Positions 12,029-25,834 of a stretch of DNA of 64,000 bases are shown one piece after another; position 1 is the stretch's first letter; each line of letters begins with the position of its first letter. The position numbers and the translations under genes were made by a program. The DNA comes from Scylla paramamosain. Its lineage: Eukaryota; Arthropoda; Malacostraca; Decapoda; Portunidae. Location: NCBI RefSeq assembly GCF_035594125.1, contig NC_087156.1:13288806-13352805 (forward strand), written 5' to 3'. The notes under the pieces were generated by a model. The model ran no database searches. It worked only from the letters and a program-made list of their open reading frames with translations, and was not told the origin of the DNA.

Positions 12029-15000
12029 ATGGTGAGAAATAGCTTAAGTGTTTACTACACAAACTGTAGAAGTATTCTGAATAAAATAGACTTGCTTAGA
12101 GGAATAGCGAGCGTTGAGAAATTTGATATCATTGCTTTAACTGAAACTTGGTTAGATATGTCAGGAAAAGTATTTAATCCAGAGGTTAAGATAGATGGGT
12201 ATACAATGTTCTATAAAGATAGGGAAAACAGGAGAGGAGGAGGCGTCGCGCTCTACGTTAGGGACACATTACAGTGTTGTATCAACAGTAGAATTAAAAC
12301 AGATAACAAAGCAGAGTCGATATGGGTAGATATTAAGGAAGGATCGCAGTCAGTAGTACTAGGGGTAGTTTACAGACCACCGACCAGTACAGAGGAAATT
12401 AACACCTCACTGTGGCAGGAATTAAATAGAGCAGGCAGGTACAGTCAGGTATGTGTGATAGGCGATTTTAATTTTAGGAATATCGACTGGAGTCTGATGG
12501 TGGGTAACAAGGAAGCAGAGGAGTTTCTTAAGGTAATTCAGGATAATTTTTTAAAACAGGTAGTCGTAGAACCCCACAAGGGGGAATAATATTCTAGATT
12601 TAATTCTTACTAGCAGGGAGGAAGCAGTCACGCAGGTAGAGGTTGGAGGACAGCTAGGTAACAGTGACCATAAGGAAATTAGGTACAATTTAGAATGGGA
12701 AGAAACAGTTAGAAACAAAAACACTAGTAAAATACCTGACTTTAGGAGAGCAGATTTTGAAGAATTAAAAAGGTACCTCCAAGGAGTGGACTGGCAAAGG
12801 ATGCAGGGTGAGGTCAGGTCAGGGGCGGAGTTCAGAGAGATAAGGCAGGATGAGAGAGGTGAGGTGAGGCGTGAGGGTGTAGGACAAGAGGAGGGGAGAT
12901 GTGTCCGGAAGGGAGGAGGAAAGAGGAAGGGGGGAGCTGGGTGTGAGTATGTTGGAATGTCAGGTCATGCGGAAATGAGAGAGGTGAGGTCGAGGCGAGT
13001 AGATGAGGGAGTGGAGAGGATGGTAGGAGATGAGATGAGGGGACTAGGTGAAGTAAATGTAGATAAATTGTATAAATATTTCGTAGATAAAGTTCATACA
13101 GGTCAGTTAGCAAATATCCCGTATAGAACAATAAGATCACAAAAAAATGACCCTAAATGGATGACTGCTAGGTTGAAGCATTATATAGGGCGTAAGAGAA
13201 GCATATATAGGAGATTAAGGGCAGGTGAGGAAGTTTTAAGGACACAATATAATGAATTAGTTAGAACAGTCAGGAAGTTAACGAGGAAAGCTAAGGACAA
13301 TTATGAATTAAAGGTAGCCAGCCAGGCGAAGACGGACCCCAAGGGATTTTATCAGGTATACAGGACGAAGAATAAGGATACTGTAGGTCCATTAAAGGCA
13401 GCAGATGGGGAGCTGGTTAGTTCTGGGGAGGAGATTAGTAAACTTCTGAATGATTATTTTTTAACTGTCTTCACCCAGGAAAACATGCAGGATATGCCAG
13501 ATAGTGAACAGGTGTTTAGAGCAGATGAGAATGAGAAGCTGACAGATATTTCCATAACTAGGGAGATAGTGGAACAGGAGATAGATAGGCTAAACAAGTT
13601 CAAGTCACCAGGACCTGATGAAATATATCCCAGAGTACTTAAGGAATGTAAAGAGATTATTAGGGAGCCGTTAGTTTCTGTCTTTAGGAAATCACTGGAG
13701 TCGGGTGAGGTACCAGTAATGTGGAGGCAGGCTAATGTAGTACCCATCTTTAAGAAAGGAGATAAAACTTTAGCGTCTAATTATAGACCTGTCAGCTTAA
13801 CTTCAGTTGTAGGTAAAATGTTAGAGTCAATAATAGCGAGGAACATTAGGGAACATTTAGACAAACATAACTTGATAAATCAGTCACAGCATGGCTTCAC
13901 GAAGGGGAAGTCTTGCCTGACAAACTTGTTAAGTTTTTACAGTAGGGTGTACGAGGCAGTAGATAATGGTGATAGTTATGATATCTTATATCTGGACTTT
14001 AGTAAAGCATTTGACAAGGTACCCCATCAAAGGCTCCTGAGAAAGGTTAGGGCACACGGGATAGATGGGAAAGTGTTAGGCTGGATAGAGTCATGGCTTA
14101 GTGACAGGCGACAGAGAGTGGTAATAAACGGCTCGAAATCCGAGTGGGGTCATGTAATTAGTGGGGTGCCACAGGGATCAGTATTAGGGCCATTGTTATT
14201 TCTAATGTATATCAATGACTTGGATAGTGGAATTAGTAGTGATGTTAGTAAATTTGCGGATGACACAAAGATAGGTAGATTAATTAGGTCAGAATCGGAT
14301 GCCATCGCCTTGCAGGCAGACTTAGATAGAATGAATGAATGGACGGATAGATGGCAAATGCAATTTAATATCAATAAATGCAAAGTGCTTAGCGTAGGTA
14401 GAGGAAACCCACACAATAGGTACACATTAGACAGCCAAACTCTGGTAGGTACAGGGTACGAGAAAGATTTAGGAGTTATAGTTAGCTCTGAACTCCGTCT
14501 AGGGAAGCAATGCATAGAAGCCAGAAACAAGGCAAATAGGGTACTAGGATTTATTTTTAGGAGTGTTAAAAGTAGAAGGCCGGGAGTAATATTAAAGTTA
14601 TACTTGGCGCTTGTCAGACCTCATCTAGACTACGCGGTGCAGTTCTGGTCCCCACATTACAGGAAAGATATAGGTCTATTAGAATCAGTACAGAGGAGAA
14701 TGACTAAAAGGATACAGGGGATGAGGAGTATTCCTTACGAGGCGAGGTTGAAGCTGTTGAACTTACATTCTTTAGAGAGACGTAGGTTAAGAGGGGACCT
14801 GATAGAAGTCTTTAAGTGGTATAAGGGTTATAACAAGGGAGATGTAAGCAAAATTCTTAGGATCAGCAACCAGGGTAGAACAAGAAATAACGGGTTCAAG
14901 CTTGAAAAATTTAGGTTTAGGAGGGAGATAGGGAAAAATTGGTTCTCAAATAGAGTGGTAGACGAGTGGAACGGACTCAGTAATCATGTAGATAGTGCTA

Positions 15001-15065
15001 GGACACTAGAGAGCTTTAAGAGAAGATTAGACAAGTTTATGGATGGGGATAACAGATGGAAATAG
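12029..15065 (+). pseudogene. LINE ORF2: APE endonuclease + reverse transcriptase, one frameshift
   Basis: The product would nick target DNA and reverse-transcribe the element RNA. The N-terminal frame (12029-12589) begins MVRNSLSVYYTNCRSILNK and carries the endonuclease motifs LTETWLD and GDFNFRNIDW (about residue 145). It ends prematurely at TAA 12587-12589. A run of five G (12580-12584) appears to have one extra base, because the next frame continues in register with NILDLILTS and the catalytic SDH (12663-12671). That frame stays open to 15065. The RT shows the NYRPVSLTS block, HGFTKGKSCLTN, LDFSKAFDKVPH (first Asp), GVPQGSVLGPLLF and KFADDTK (14253 onward, catalytic Asp pair). The C-terminal region carries the usual LINE thumb motifs (RPHLDYAVQFWSP). 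A purine-rich, Arg/Glu/Gly-rich linker (about 12800-13040) separates the two domains. With a single lesion it is a young copy; a sequencing homopolymer error is also possible. Confidence 0.9.
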
Positions 15066-15132
15066 GTAGGTGTGTTTCATACAGGGACTGCCACGTGTAA
15101 GCCTGGTCGCTTCTTGCAGCTTCCCTTATTTC

Positions 15133-15150
15133 TTATGTTCTTATGTTCTT
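15133..15150 (+). repeat. LINE 3' terminal octamer repeats (TTATGTTC)n
   Basis: Two full TTATGTTC units plus TT form the extreme 3' end. The same octamer in reverse complement (GAACATAA) starts the minus-strand fragment at 19640. Such short 3' tandem repeats replace poly(A) in CR1/L2 elements. Confidence 0.85.
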
Positions 15151-18100
15151 AAAACACTCATTATACAGGTTTCTCGTAATGTCCTTTTGTATCCCAATAT
15201 AGAGTGCTTTCCATCCATTTTCGCGTTTATTGAAGGTAAGAAGCTCAAAACACTCAAAATATACCTTTTTGGTAATGTTATTCTATTTTTCCATATTCGT
15301 TGGTTTGCATCCGTTTTAGCGTTTTTCTACGTAAAACACTGAAAAGACATGTTTTTAGTAATTTTGTGATGGATTCCCACATTGAGTGACTTCCATATTA
15401 TTTATCGTTTTGGTGCCTAACATGCTGAAAAAAAAAACACACAAAAGACAGGTTTCTGGTAAGGTCGTTTAATTTCCCCATATAGGTGGCTTTGCATGCA
15501 CTTTAGAGTTTGGTACATAACAGTCCGAAAAAAAAAGCTAAAATTAACTTTTTTTTTCATAATGTTCTTTTTTCACATAATTTCCCTGAATTTTTGGCAG
15601 AATTTTGGCATACCTATGAAGATGAATAAAAAAAAATCCTATTTTTTTAATTAATTTATTTATTTTTCTCTATAAAGAGTGTTATTTGTGGGTTTTAGCT
15701 TTTTAGTACTTAAAGAACTTAAAAACACTCATAATACACGTTTCTCGAAATGTCCTTTCGTTTCCCAAACATAAGACTCTTTGCATGTATTTAAGAGTTT
15801 TTATAGGTAACATGATCAAAAACACTCAAAATACATGTTTCTGGTAAAGTTATTCTGTTTCTAAATAAAGGGTGTTTTGCATGCGTTTTAGCGTTTTGGT
15901 ATATAAGGAGCTCAAAAACACTTAGAAAAAACACTTGTTAAAAGTTGGTTTTATTCCCATGTAATGTGATTGCCCTGCTTTTTAGTGCTTTATTGCCTAT
16001 CATGCTAAAAAAAAAAAAAAAAAAAAAAACTTAAAAGACACTTTTCTGGTAATGTCATTTTTTTCACACATAAAGCTACTTTCACATGCAATTTGGGGTT
16101 TTGGTAACTAAGAATGTGAAAAACACTCAAAATACACGCATTTGGTAAGGTTGTTCTGTTTCTCAATTAAGAGTGTTATTCAGGAGTTTCACCATTTTGG
16201 TATCTAAGAAACTTCTCCATATATATGAGTTTTTGCGTTTTTTGCCTTGTTATTCTTGAGAATCTATAAAACACTCATTATACACGTTTCTTGTAATGTC
16301 CTTTTGTTAACCAATAGAGAAAGCTTTGCATCCATTTTCGCGTTTTTTGTAAGTAAAAAGCTCAAAAAACAATCAAATTATACCTTTTTGGTAATCTTAT
16401 TCTATTTCTTCATATTGGTTGGTTTGCATCCGTTTTAGCGTTTTTCTACGTAAAACACGAAAAAGACACGTTTAAAGTAATTTCGTTTTGGATTCCCACA
16501 TAGAATTACTTCAATATTATTTATTGTTTTGGTGACTAATATGCTGAAAAACACTAGAAACACAGGTTTCTCGTAAAGTCGTTTAATTTCCCCATATAGT
16601 TGGCTTTGCATGCACTTCATGGTTTGGTGCATAACAGTTTGAAAAGAAAGCTAAAATTAACTTTTTGATAATGTTCTTTTTACACATAATTTCCCTGAAT
16701 TTTGTCAGAATTTTGGCATCTCAGTACCCATGAAGAAGAATAACAAAAAAAATCCAATTTTTTTATTATTTCTTTATTTTTCTCTATAAAGAGGTTTTAG
16801 TTTTTTGGTACTTATGGAACTTAAAAACACGCATAATACACGTTTCTCGTAATGTCCTTTCCTTTCCCAGACATAGGGTTCTTTGCATGTATTTAAGCGT
16901 TTTTAGAGGTAACATGATCAAAAACACTCAAAAAACATGTTTTTGGTAATGTTAATCTGTTTCTCCATAAAGGGTGATTTGCATGTGTTTTAGCGTTTTG
17001 GTATATAAGGAGTTAAAAAACACTTAAAGGCAAGTTCTTGGTAAAAGTTGGTTTTATTCCCATGTAATGAGATTGCCCTCCTTTTTAGTGCTTTATTGCC
17101 TCTCTCAAAAACCCTCAAAAGACACTTTTCTGGTAATGTCATTTTTTTTCCCACATAAAGCTAGTTTCGCATGCAATTTGGGGTTCTAGTAACTAAGAAT
17201 GGGAAAAACACTCAAAATACACGCATTTAGTAATGTTATTCTGTTTCTTAATTAAGATTGTTATTCAGGAGTTTCAGCATTTTGGTACCTAAGAAACTTC
17301 TCCATATACACTAGTTTTGGCGTTTTTTGAATCGTAGTTCTTGTGAAACTATAAAATACTCATTATACACGTTTCTCGTAATGTCTTTTTGTTTCCCAAT
17401 ATAGAGTGCTTTGCATCCATTTTCGCGTTTTTTTTTTTTTTGTTGGTTACAAGCTCAAAAACACTTAAAATATACCTTTTTGGTAATGTTATTCTATTTC
17501 TTAATATTAGTCTGTTTGCATCCGTTTTAGCGTTTTTTTACGTAAAACACTGAAAAGACACGTTTTTAGTAATTTTGTTTTGGATTCCCATATAGAGTGA
17601 CTTCCATATTATTTATCGTTTTTTGTGCCTAACATGCTGAAAAACACTCAAAAGACAGTTTTCTTGTAAAGTTGTTTAATTTCCCCAAATAGATGGATTT
17701 GCATGCACTTTAGGGTTTGGTACATAACAATCCGAAAAAATCAGCTAAAATTTACTTTTTCGATAATGTTCTTTTATCCACATAATTTCCCTGAATATTA
17801 ACAGAATTTTGGCATCTCGGTACCTATGAAGATGAAGAACAAAAAAATAAATTATTTTAATTTATTTCATTTATTTATTTATTTTTTTGGTTTCTTTATA
17901 AAGAGTGTTATTTGTGGGTTTTAGCTTTTTGGTATTTAAATAACTTAAAAACACTTACAATACACGTTTCTCGTAATGTCCTTTCGTTTCCCAAACATAG
18001 GATTCTTTGCATGTATTTAAGCGTTTTTATAGGTAACATGATCAAAAACACTCAAATTACATGTTTTTTGTAATGTTATTGTGTTTCTCCATAAAGGATT

Positions 18101-19639
18101 TTTTGCATTCGTTTTAGCGTTTTGGTATGTAAGGAGCTCAAAAATATTTAACGGCAAGTTCTTGGTAAAAGTTTGTTTTAATCACATGTAATGTGATTGC
18201 CCTTCTTTTAAGTACTTTATTGCCTAACACGCTCATAAACACTCAAAAGACATTCTCTGGCAATATAATTTTTTCCCCACATAAACCTAGTTTCGCATGC
18301 AATTTCGTGTTTTGGTAACTAAGAATGTGAAAAACACTCAAAATACACGCATTTGGTAAGGTTGTTCTGTATCTCAATCAAGAGTGTTATTCATGAGTTT
18401 CAGCATTTTAGTATCTAAGAAACTTTTGCCTTGTGGTTGTTGTAAGACTATAAAACACTCATTATACAGGTTTCTCGTAATGTCCTTTTGTTAACCAATA
18501 TAGAGTGCTTTGCATCCATTTTCGCGTTTTTTGTAGGTAACAGGCTCAAAATCATTCAAAATATACCTTTTTGGCAATGTTATTCTATTTCTTCATATTG
18601 GTTTGTTTGCATCCGTTTTAGCGTGTTTCTACGTAAAACACTGAAAAGACAAGTGTTAAGTGATTTTGTTTTGGACTCCCATATAGAGTGACTTCCATAT
18701 TATTTATTGTTTTGGTGCCTAACATGCTGAAAAACACTCAAAAGACAGGTTTCCGGTAAAGTCGTTTAATTTCCCTATAGAGGTGGCTTTGCATGCAATT
18801 TAGGTTTTGGTACATAACTGTCCGAAGAAAAAGCTAAAATTAACTTTTTTGATAATGTTCTTTTTTCCACATAATTTCCCTGAATTTTGCCAGAATTTTG
18901 GCATCTCGGTACCTATGAAGAAGAATAACAAAAAAAAAAAACGAAAATTACTTTTATTTTTTTTATTTATTTTTTGTTCCTATATAAAGAGTGTTATTTG
19001 TGGGTTCTAGCTTTTTGGTGCTTAAGGAATTTAATAACAATCATAATACACGTTTTTCGTAATGTCCTTTCGTTTCCAAAACATAGGGTTCTTTGCATGT
19101 ATTTAAGCGTTTTTATAGGTAACATGATCAAAAACACTCAAAATACATGTTTTTTGGTAATGTTATTTTGTTTCTTCATAAAGGGTGTTTTGCATGCGTT
19201 TTAGCGTTTTGGGTTGTTAGGAGCTCAAAAACACTTAAAGGCACGTTCTTGGAAAAAGTTAGTTTTATTCCCATGTAATGTGATTGCCCTGCTCTATTGC
19301 CTAACACGCTCAAAAACACTCAAAAGACACTTTTCTGGAAATGTCTTTTTTTTTTTTCTTTCCACATAAAGCTAGTTTCGTATGCAATTTGGGGTTTTGG
19401 TAACCAAGAATGTGAAAAACACTCAAAATACACGCATTTGGTAAGGTTGTTTTGTTTCTCAATTAAGAGTGTTATTCATGAGTTTCAGCGTTTTGGTATC
19501 TAAGAATCTCAAAAACACTTATAATGCACGTTTCTCGTAATGTCCCTTTTTTCCTCATTTAGGGTGCTTTGCATGCATTTTGGCATTTTATTTTTCACGG
19601 AATAGCTGAAAAACACTGAAAATACACGCTTTGGGTAAT

Positions 19640-21299
19640 AAGAACATAAGAACATAAGAAATAAGTAAATATGCAAGAAGGCATCAGACGTACACGTGGC
19701 AGTACTTGTATGAAATATGCCTACGTATTTCCACCTATCATCCCCATCTATAAATGTGTAATTTTCTCTTACAGTTGCCAAATGCTTCAGCACTAACAGC
19801 TTGATTACTAAGTCTGTTCCAATCATCTACTACTGTATTTGAAAACCAATTCCTTCCTGTTTCCTTTTTGAACATCAAGTTTTCAGGCTCAAGCCTGAAA
19901 ACTTGATGTTCTATTTTTCTTGTTCTATTATGGTTACAGATTCTAAGAATTTTAATTATGTTCCCCTTGTTATAACCCATATACCACTTAAAGACTTCTC
20001 TCAGGTCCACTCTTAACCTACGTCTCTCTAAAGAATGTAAATTTAACAGCTTGAATCTCGCTTCGTAAGAAATACTCCTCATCCCCTGTATCCTTTTAGT
20101 CATTCTCCTTTGAAGTGATTCTAATAGACCTTTATCCTTCCTGTGATGTGGTGACCAGAATAGGACAGCGTAGTCTAGATGAAGTCTGACCAGCGCTAAA
20201 TGTAACTTTAATATTACTTCGGAAGTTTTACTTTTAGCACTCCTGAAAATGAATCATAATACACTATTTGCTTTGTTTCTGGCCTCTTTGCATTGCTTTC
20301 TTAGACGGAGTTCAGAGCTAACTTTAAATCTCAAATCTTTTTCTTACCCCGAACCTACCAGAACTTGGTTGTTCATTGTGTAACTACTGTGTGTGTTTCT
20401 TCTACTTACGCTAAGTGCTTTGCATTTGTTGATATTAAACTGCATTTCCCATCTGTCTGTCCATTCGTTCATCCTATCCAAATCTGCCTGCAAGGCGATG
20501 GTATGCGATTCTGATTTAATTAATCTACATACTCTCGTGTCATCCGCAAATTTACTAACAACACTACTAATTCCACTATCCAAGCCACTGACATATATTA
20601 CAAACAACATCGGCCCTAATACTAATAATCCCTTTGTCACCCCAATAATTACTTGACCCTACTCGGATTTAGAGCCGTTTATTACAACACTCTGTCGCCT
20701 GCCGCTTGGCCATGACCTTATCCAGATTACTTATAACCTTTTTCCAATTCTTAAATATTTCATCTGGTCCTGGTGACTTGAACTTTTCAGCTTATCTATT
20801 TCTTGTTGCACTATCTCTTTAGTTATGGTAATATCTGTCAGCTTCTCATTCTCTTCTACTCTAAATATCTTCTCACTATTCGGCAAATTCTGCATGTTTT
20901 CCTGGGCAAAGACAGTTAAAAAATACTCGTTCACAATTTTACTAATCTCCTCCTAACAACTAAGCAGGTCCCATTCTGCTGTCTTTAAGGTACTATTGTT
21001 TCTCTATTCTTCGTCTTATATGCCTAATAAAACCCCTTGGGGTCCATCTTCGCTTGGGTGGCTACCTTTAATTCATAACTATTTTTAGCTTTCCTTGTTA
21101 AACTCCTGACTTTTCTAATTCATTATATTATGGCCTTAAAACCACTTCCCCTGTCTTTAATCTCATATATACTTCTCTTTCGCCCTTTGTAGTGTTTTAA
21201 CCTCAGTCATCCATTTAGGACCATTTTTCTGTGATCTTATTCTTCTGTAAGGGATGTTCCCTAACTGTCCTGAATGTAATTTATCAACGAAATATTTAT
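19640..21299 (-). mobile_element. 5'-truncated, internally deleted CR1/L2-like LINE fragment
   Basis: The minus strand reads as the 3' part of the same family as 10966-15150. It starts (element 5' side) at the equivalent of about 13078 in that copy and ends with octamers GAACATAA at 19640. About 430 bp are missing inside (equivalent to about 13645-14095), which removes the early RT motifs including the first catalytic Asp. Many substitutions mark it as older than the first copy. It lies in divergent satellite just outside the HOR border, and no clear target-site duplication is visible. Confidence 0.9.
19736..21298 (-). pseudogene. Broken LINE ORF2 remnant
   Basis: Three separate minus-strand frames show ORF2 pieces. 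20731-20934 has the sequence before the RT core (NEYFLTVFAQENMQ). 20344-20640 keeps VSKFADDTR and NINKCKALSV. 19738-20103 keeps MTKRIQGMRSISYEARFKLL and the C terminus. The pieces are separated by frameshifts, stops and the internal deletion. It cannot encode a functional reverse transcriptase. Confidence 0.88.
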
Positions 21300-24227
21300 T
21301 TCGCTTCTCCATAAAGGGTGTTTTGCTTGGGTTTTAGCGTTTCTGTACATATGAACCTATAAAACACGCTTTTAGTAATGTTGTTTTGTATTCCTTTATA
21401 GAGCGCTTTCCATGCTTTTTTAGCGTTTTGGTGTCTAACACGTTCAAAAACAATGAAAAGACACGTTGATGATAATGTCGTTTCGTTTCCCGATAAAAGG
21501 GGCTTCCAATGCATTTTGACTTTTGGTACTTAACAATATGAAAAAAAGTTTAAGTAAAAGTTTTCGGTAGAGTTGTTTTTCCATATAAAGTGCTAATCAC
21601 GTGTTTTTGAGTTTTGGTACCTAAAAAGCTCAAAGTCTTTCATAATACACTTTTCTCGTAATGTCCTTTCTTTTCTCCATGTAGGATGCTTTGCGTGTAA
21701 TTTGGCATTTTTATACTTAACAAGCACAAAAACAATCAAAATACAAGTTTTTGGTAATGTTATTCTGTTTCTCCGTAAAGGTTGTTTTGCATGCGTTTCA
21801 GCGATTTCGGACGTAAGAAGGTCAAAAACACTCTAAAGATACTTTCTTGGTAATGTTATTTTATATTGCCAAATAGGGTGCTTTCAATGCTTTTTAGCAT
21901 TTTGATTCCTAACACTCAAGTAAACACTCAAAAGACACGTTTCCTGTAATATAGTCTTGCTTCTTCATATATATGATGTTTTGCTACATAATATGAGAAA
22001 CGCTCAAAATAAAGGTTTCAGGTAATGCTGTTCTTTTTCTCTTTATAGGGTGCTATTCATGCGTTTTAGCGTTTTGATACTTAGGAAGCTTAAAAACACT
22101 AATAAAACTTTTTTCTCCTAATGTCTTTTTTATTTCCCCATATAAGATGCTTCGTATGTATTTTGACGTTTTGGTACATAACAAGGTAAAAAAAAAAGTA
22201 ATAATAAAAACACGTTTTTGGTGATGTTCTGTTTCTCTATTAAGAAATATAGGATATATTCAATTTTCATTCAAGCGGTTTAGTGTTTGGTACCTAAGAG
22301 ACTCAAAACACTGACAATGCACGTTTCTCGTAATGTTCTATCGTTTCCCCATACAGGGTGCTTTACATGCATTTTTAATACGATGTACGTAACAGACTCA
22401 AAAAGACTCAAAATACACGTTTTTGGTAAGGTTTTTCTATTTGGTAAGGTTATTCGTGTTTGTTGCACGTGTTTTAGCGTTTTGGTACGTAAAAAGTTTA
22501 AAACACTTAAAAGACATGCTTATTATTTTGCATTTCTATATAAGGTGCTTTCCATGCTACTTAGCATTTATGTGAAAAACACATAAAAACACATTTCTTA
22601 CATTAATGTTAAATTTTCTTGTATAGCGAGCAAGCATTATCGTGTTTTGCTACCTGACAATGTGAAAAAACATTAAAATTACACGATTTTGGTAATTTGT
22701 TTTTTTTTTTCTCCATACAGTGTGCTACTCATTTATTTTAGCGGTTTGGTACCTAAGAAGCTAGAAAAAAAAAAAAAACTCATAATACACGTTTTTTGTT
22801 ATGTCCTTTCATTTCCTCATATAGGGTCTTTTTGGTGCTTTGGTACCTAACAGGGTGATTGCATGTATTTTGACATTTTAGTCCGTAAGAACCTAAAAAA
22901 AAACTCTAAAGACACGTTTTAGTAAAGTTGTTTTGTATTCCCCTATAGGGTGATTTCATTGCTTCTTACTGATTTGGTGCCTAACACGCCCAAAAAATAA
23001 CAAAAGACAAGTTTCTAGTGATTTCGTTTCGTTTCTTCATATAGGTTGCTTTACATGCATGTTGGCGTTTTGGTAATTATCAATGTAAAAAAAATACACG
23101 TTTTTGGTAAGGTTGTTCTTTTTCTTCAGAGGACTATTGAAGCTTTTTACTGATTTGGTACTTAAGAAAGTAATAAAAAAAAAATAACATAACAAACGTT
23201 TCTAGTAAAGTCCTTTCATTTCCATATGCAGGGTGTTTAGTTTGATGATAGGCGATTTTGTACATAATACGCTCAAAGACACTCAAAATACACGTTTTTG
23301 GTAAATGTATTCTGTTTCTCTATATAGGGTATTTTCATGCGTTTATAATGTCGTTTCATATATCTATTTCTCCATATAAGGTGTTATTCATGCGTTTTAC
23401 CCTTTTGATACTAAGAAGGTCAGAAACACTCATAATACACGTTTCTCGTAATGACTTCATTTTTCCCATATAGGGTATTTTCGATTCATTTAGGCGTTTT
23501 TTTACGTAACAATCTTATAAAACATTAAAAATACTTGTTTTTGGGTAATGTTATTCTGTTTCTCCATAAAGGACGTTTTCTATGTTTTTTTTTTTCGTTT
23601 TGGTACGTAGGACACTCAAAAGAAACGTTTTCTTAATGTTGTTTTGTATTCCCATATCAGGTGATTTGTATGCTTTTTAGCATTTTTGTGCCTAACACGC
23701 TGAAGAACACATTTTAGATACGTTTCTGAAATCTCGTTTCCTTTCCCCAAATAAGGGGCTTTACATGCATTATGGCGTTTTGATTCATGACAATGTGAAA
23801 AAGCTGAAAATTTACGTTTTCGGTAATGTTATTTCATATAGAGTGTTATTCATGCATTTCAGCGACTTCGTACCTAATAAGTAAAAAAAAAAAAAGCACC
23901 AATAGTACACATTTTAGTAACGTCTTTTCATTTTCCCATTTAAGATATTATATATGCATTTTGGCGTTTTTCTACTTAACTAACTCAGAAACACTCGAAA
24001 TATTTGTTTTTGATATTATTTCTCCATGTTTTTTTTTTTTTTTCATGCGATTTAGCGTTTCGGTACGTAAGATAGTCAAAAATAATGAAAACACACGTTT
24101 ATGGTAAAGTTGTTTTGTTTTCCTTTATAGGGTGCTTTCCATGCTTTTTAGCGTTTTGGTGCCTTGCACGCCAACAAACATTCAAAAGGCACTTTTCTGG
24201 AAATCGCGTTTCCTTTCCTCATATAGG

Positions 24228-24700
24228 GTACAAAAACATGTATTAGTAGTGTTTTCAAAAACGCCAAAGTGCATGTAAAGTAAGCTATACGGGAGAAACA
24301 AACAAAAACGTGTCCTTTTAATGTTTTCAGCTGTTTACGTACCAAAACACTAAAATGCATGGAAAAGAAACTTCATGGAGAAACAAAATATTATTGCCAA
24401 AAACGTGTATTTTGAATGTTTTTAAGCTTATTACGTACCAATACGCAAAAATTCATCCATTTCATTTTATTTCGGTGTTTTTCAACGTTAGCACCAAAAC
24501 TCTAAAGAGCATGGAAGACACTCTATATAGAAATCAAAACAACATTATCAAAATGGTGTCTTTTGAGTGTTTTTGAGCTTCTTACGTTCCAAAATGCTAA
24601 AACGATAAATAGCCTTTATCGGGAAACATTACCAAAAACGTATGATTTAAGCGTTTTCCAGCTTTTTAGAAACCAAAACGCCTAAATATATGTACTAATC
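24228..24700 (+). repeat. Forward satellite block within reverse array
   Basis: Orientation flips to forward at about 24227 and back to reverse at about 24700 ('cgcctaaatatatgtactaatcacgtg'). The corresponding flips are kept, inverted, at about 62970 and 62462, so this local inversion is older than the C/D duplication. No gene is seen. Confidence 0.78.

Positions 24701-25834
<1,134 letters not shown>

Larger units (their letters stand above)
10966..15150 (+). mobile_element. CR1/L2-like non-LTR retrotransposon (LINE), nearly complete
   Basis: A 4.19-kb insertion, much richer in G+C than the satellite around it, interrupts an HOR unit. Its order is: a leader of about 70 bp, ORF1 (11038-11955, SGNH-esterase type), ORF2 (12029-15065, APE endonuclease plus reverse transcriptase, one frameshift), a short 3' UTR, and a 3' end of tandem octamers TTATGTTC. 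Esterase ORF1 plus octamer 3' terminus is typical of the CR1/L2 group. There is no poly(A) tail. The exact empty site is visible in neighbouring HOR units, with AAAA flanking both ends. The short 5' leader may be complete or slightly truncated; the sequence alone does not settle this. Confidence 0.92.
10375..19505 (-). repeat. HOR satellite block 2 (11-monomer, ~1.11-kb unit)
   Basis: The anchor 'gttatttgtggg' occurs near 10384, 15681, 17907 and 18993, with a variant copy near 16790. 15681 to 17907 is twice 1113 bp. Removing the LINE at 10966-15150 brings the first interval to about 1.11 kb as well. Monomer order matches block 3 read in reverse. Each unit has one A-tract/T-tract. Outside the LINE no gene is present. 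Confidence 0.9.
19506..24227 (-). repeat. Divergent satellite monomers, reverse
   Basis: HOR sequence ends near 19505, where 'cagcgttttggtatctaaga' passes into 'atctcaaaaacacttataat', and irregular reverse monomers follow to 24227. They are interrupted by the LINE fragment 19640-21299. From 21300 to 24227 I see only monomers, with small A- and T-tracts and no gene. From 23350 rightward the sequence is arm C of a second inverted duplication. Confidence 0.8.
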
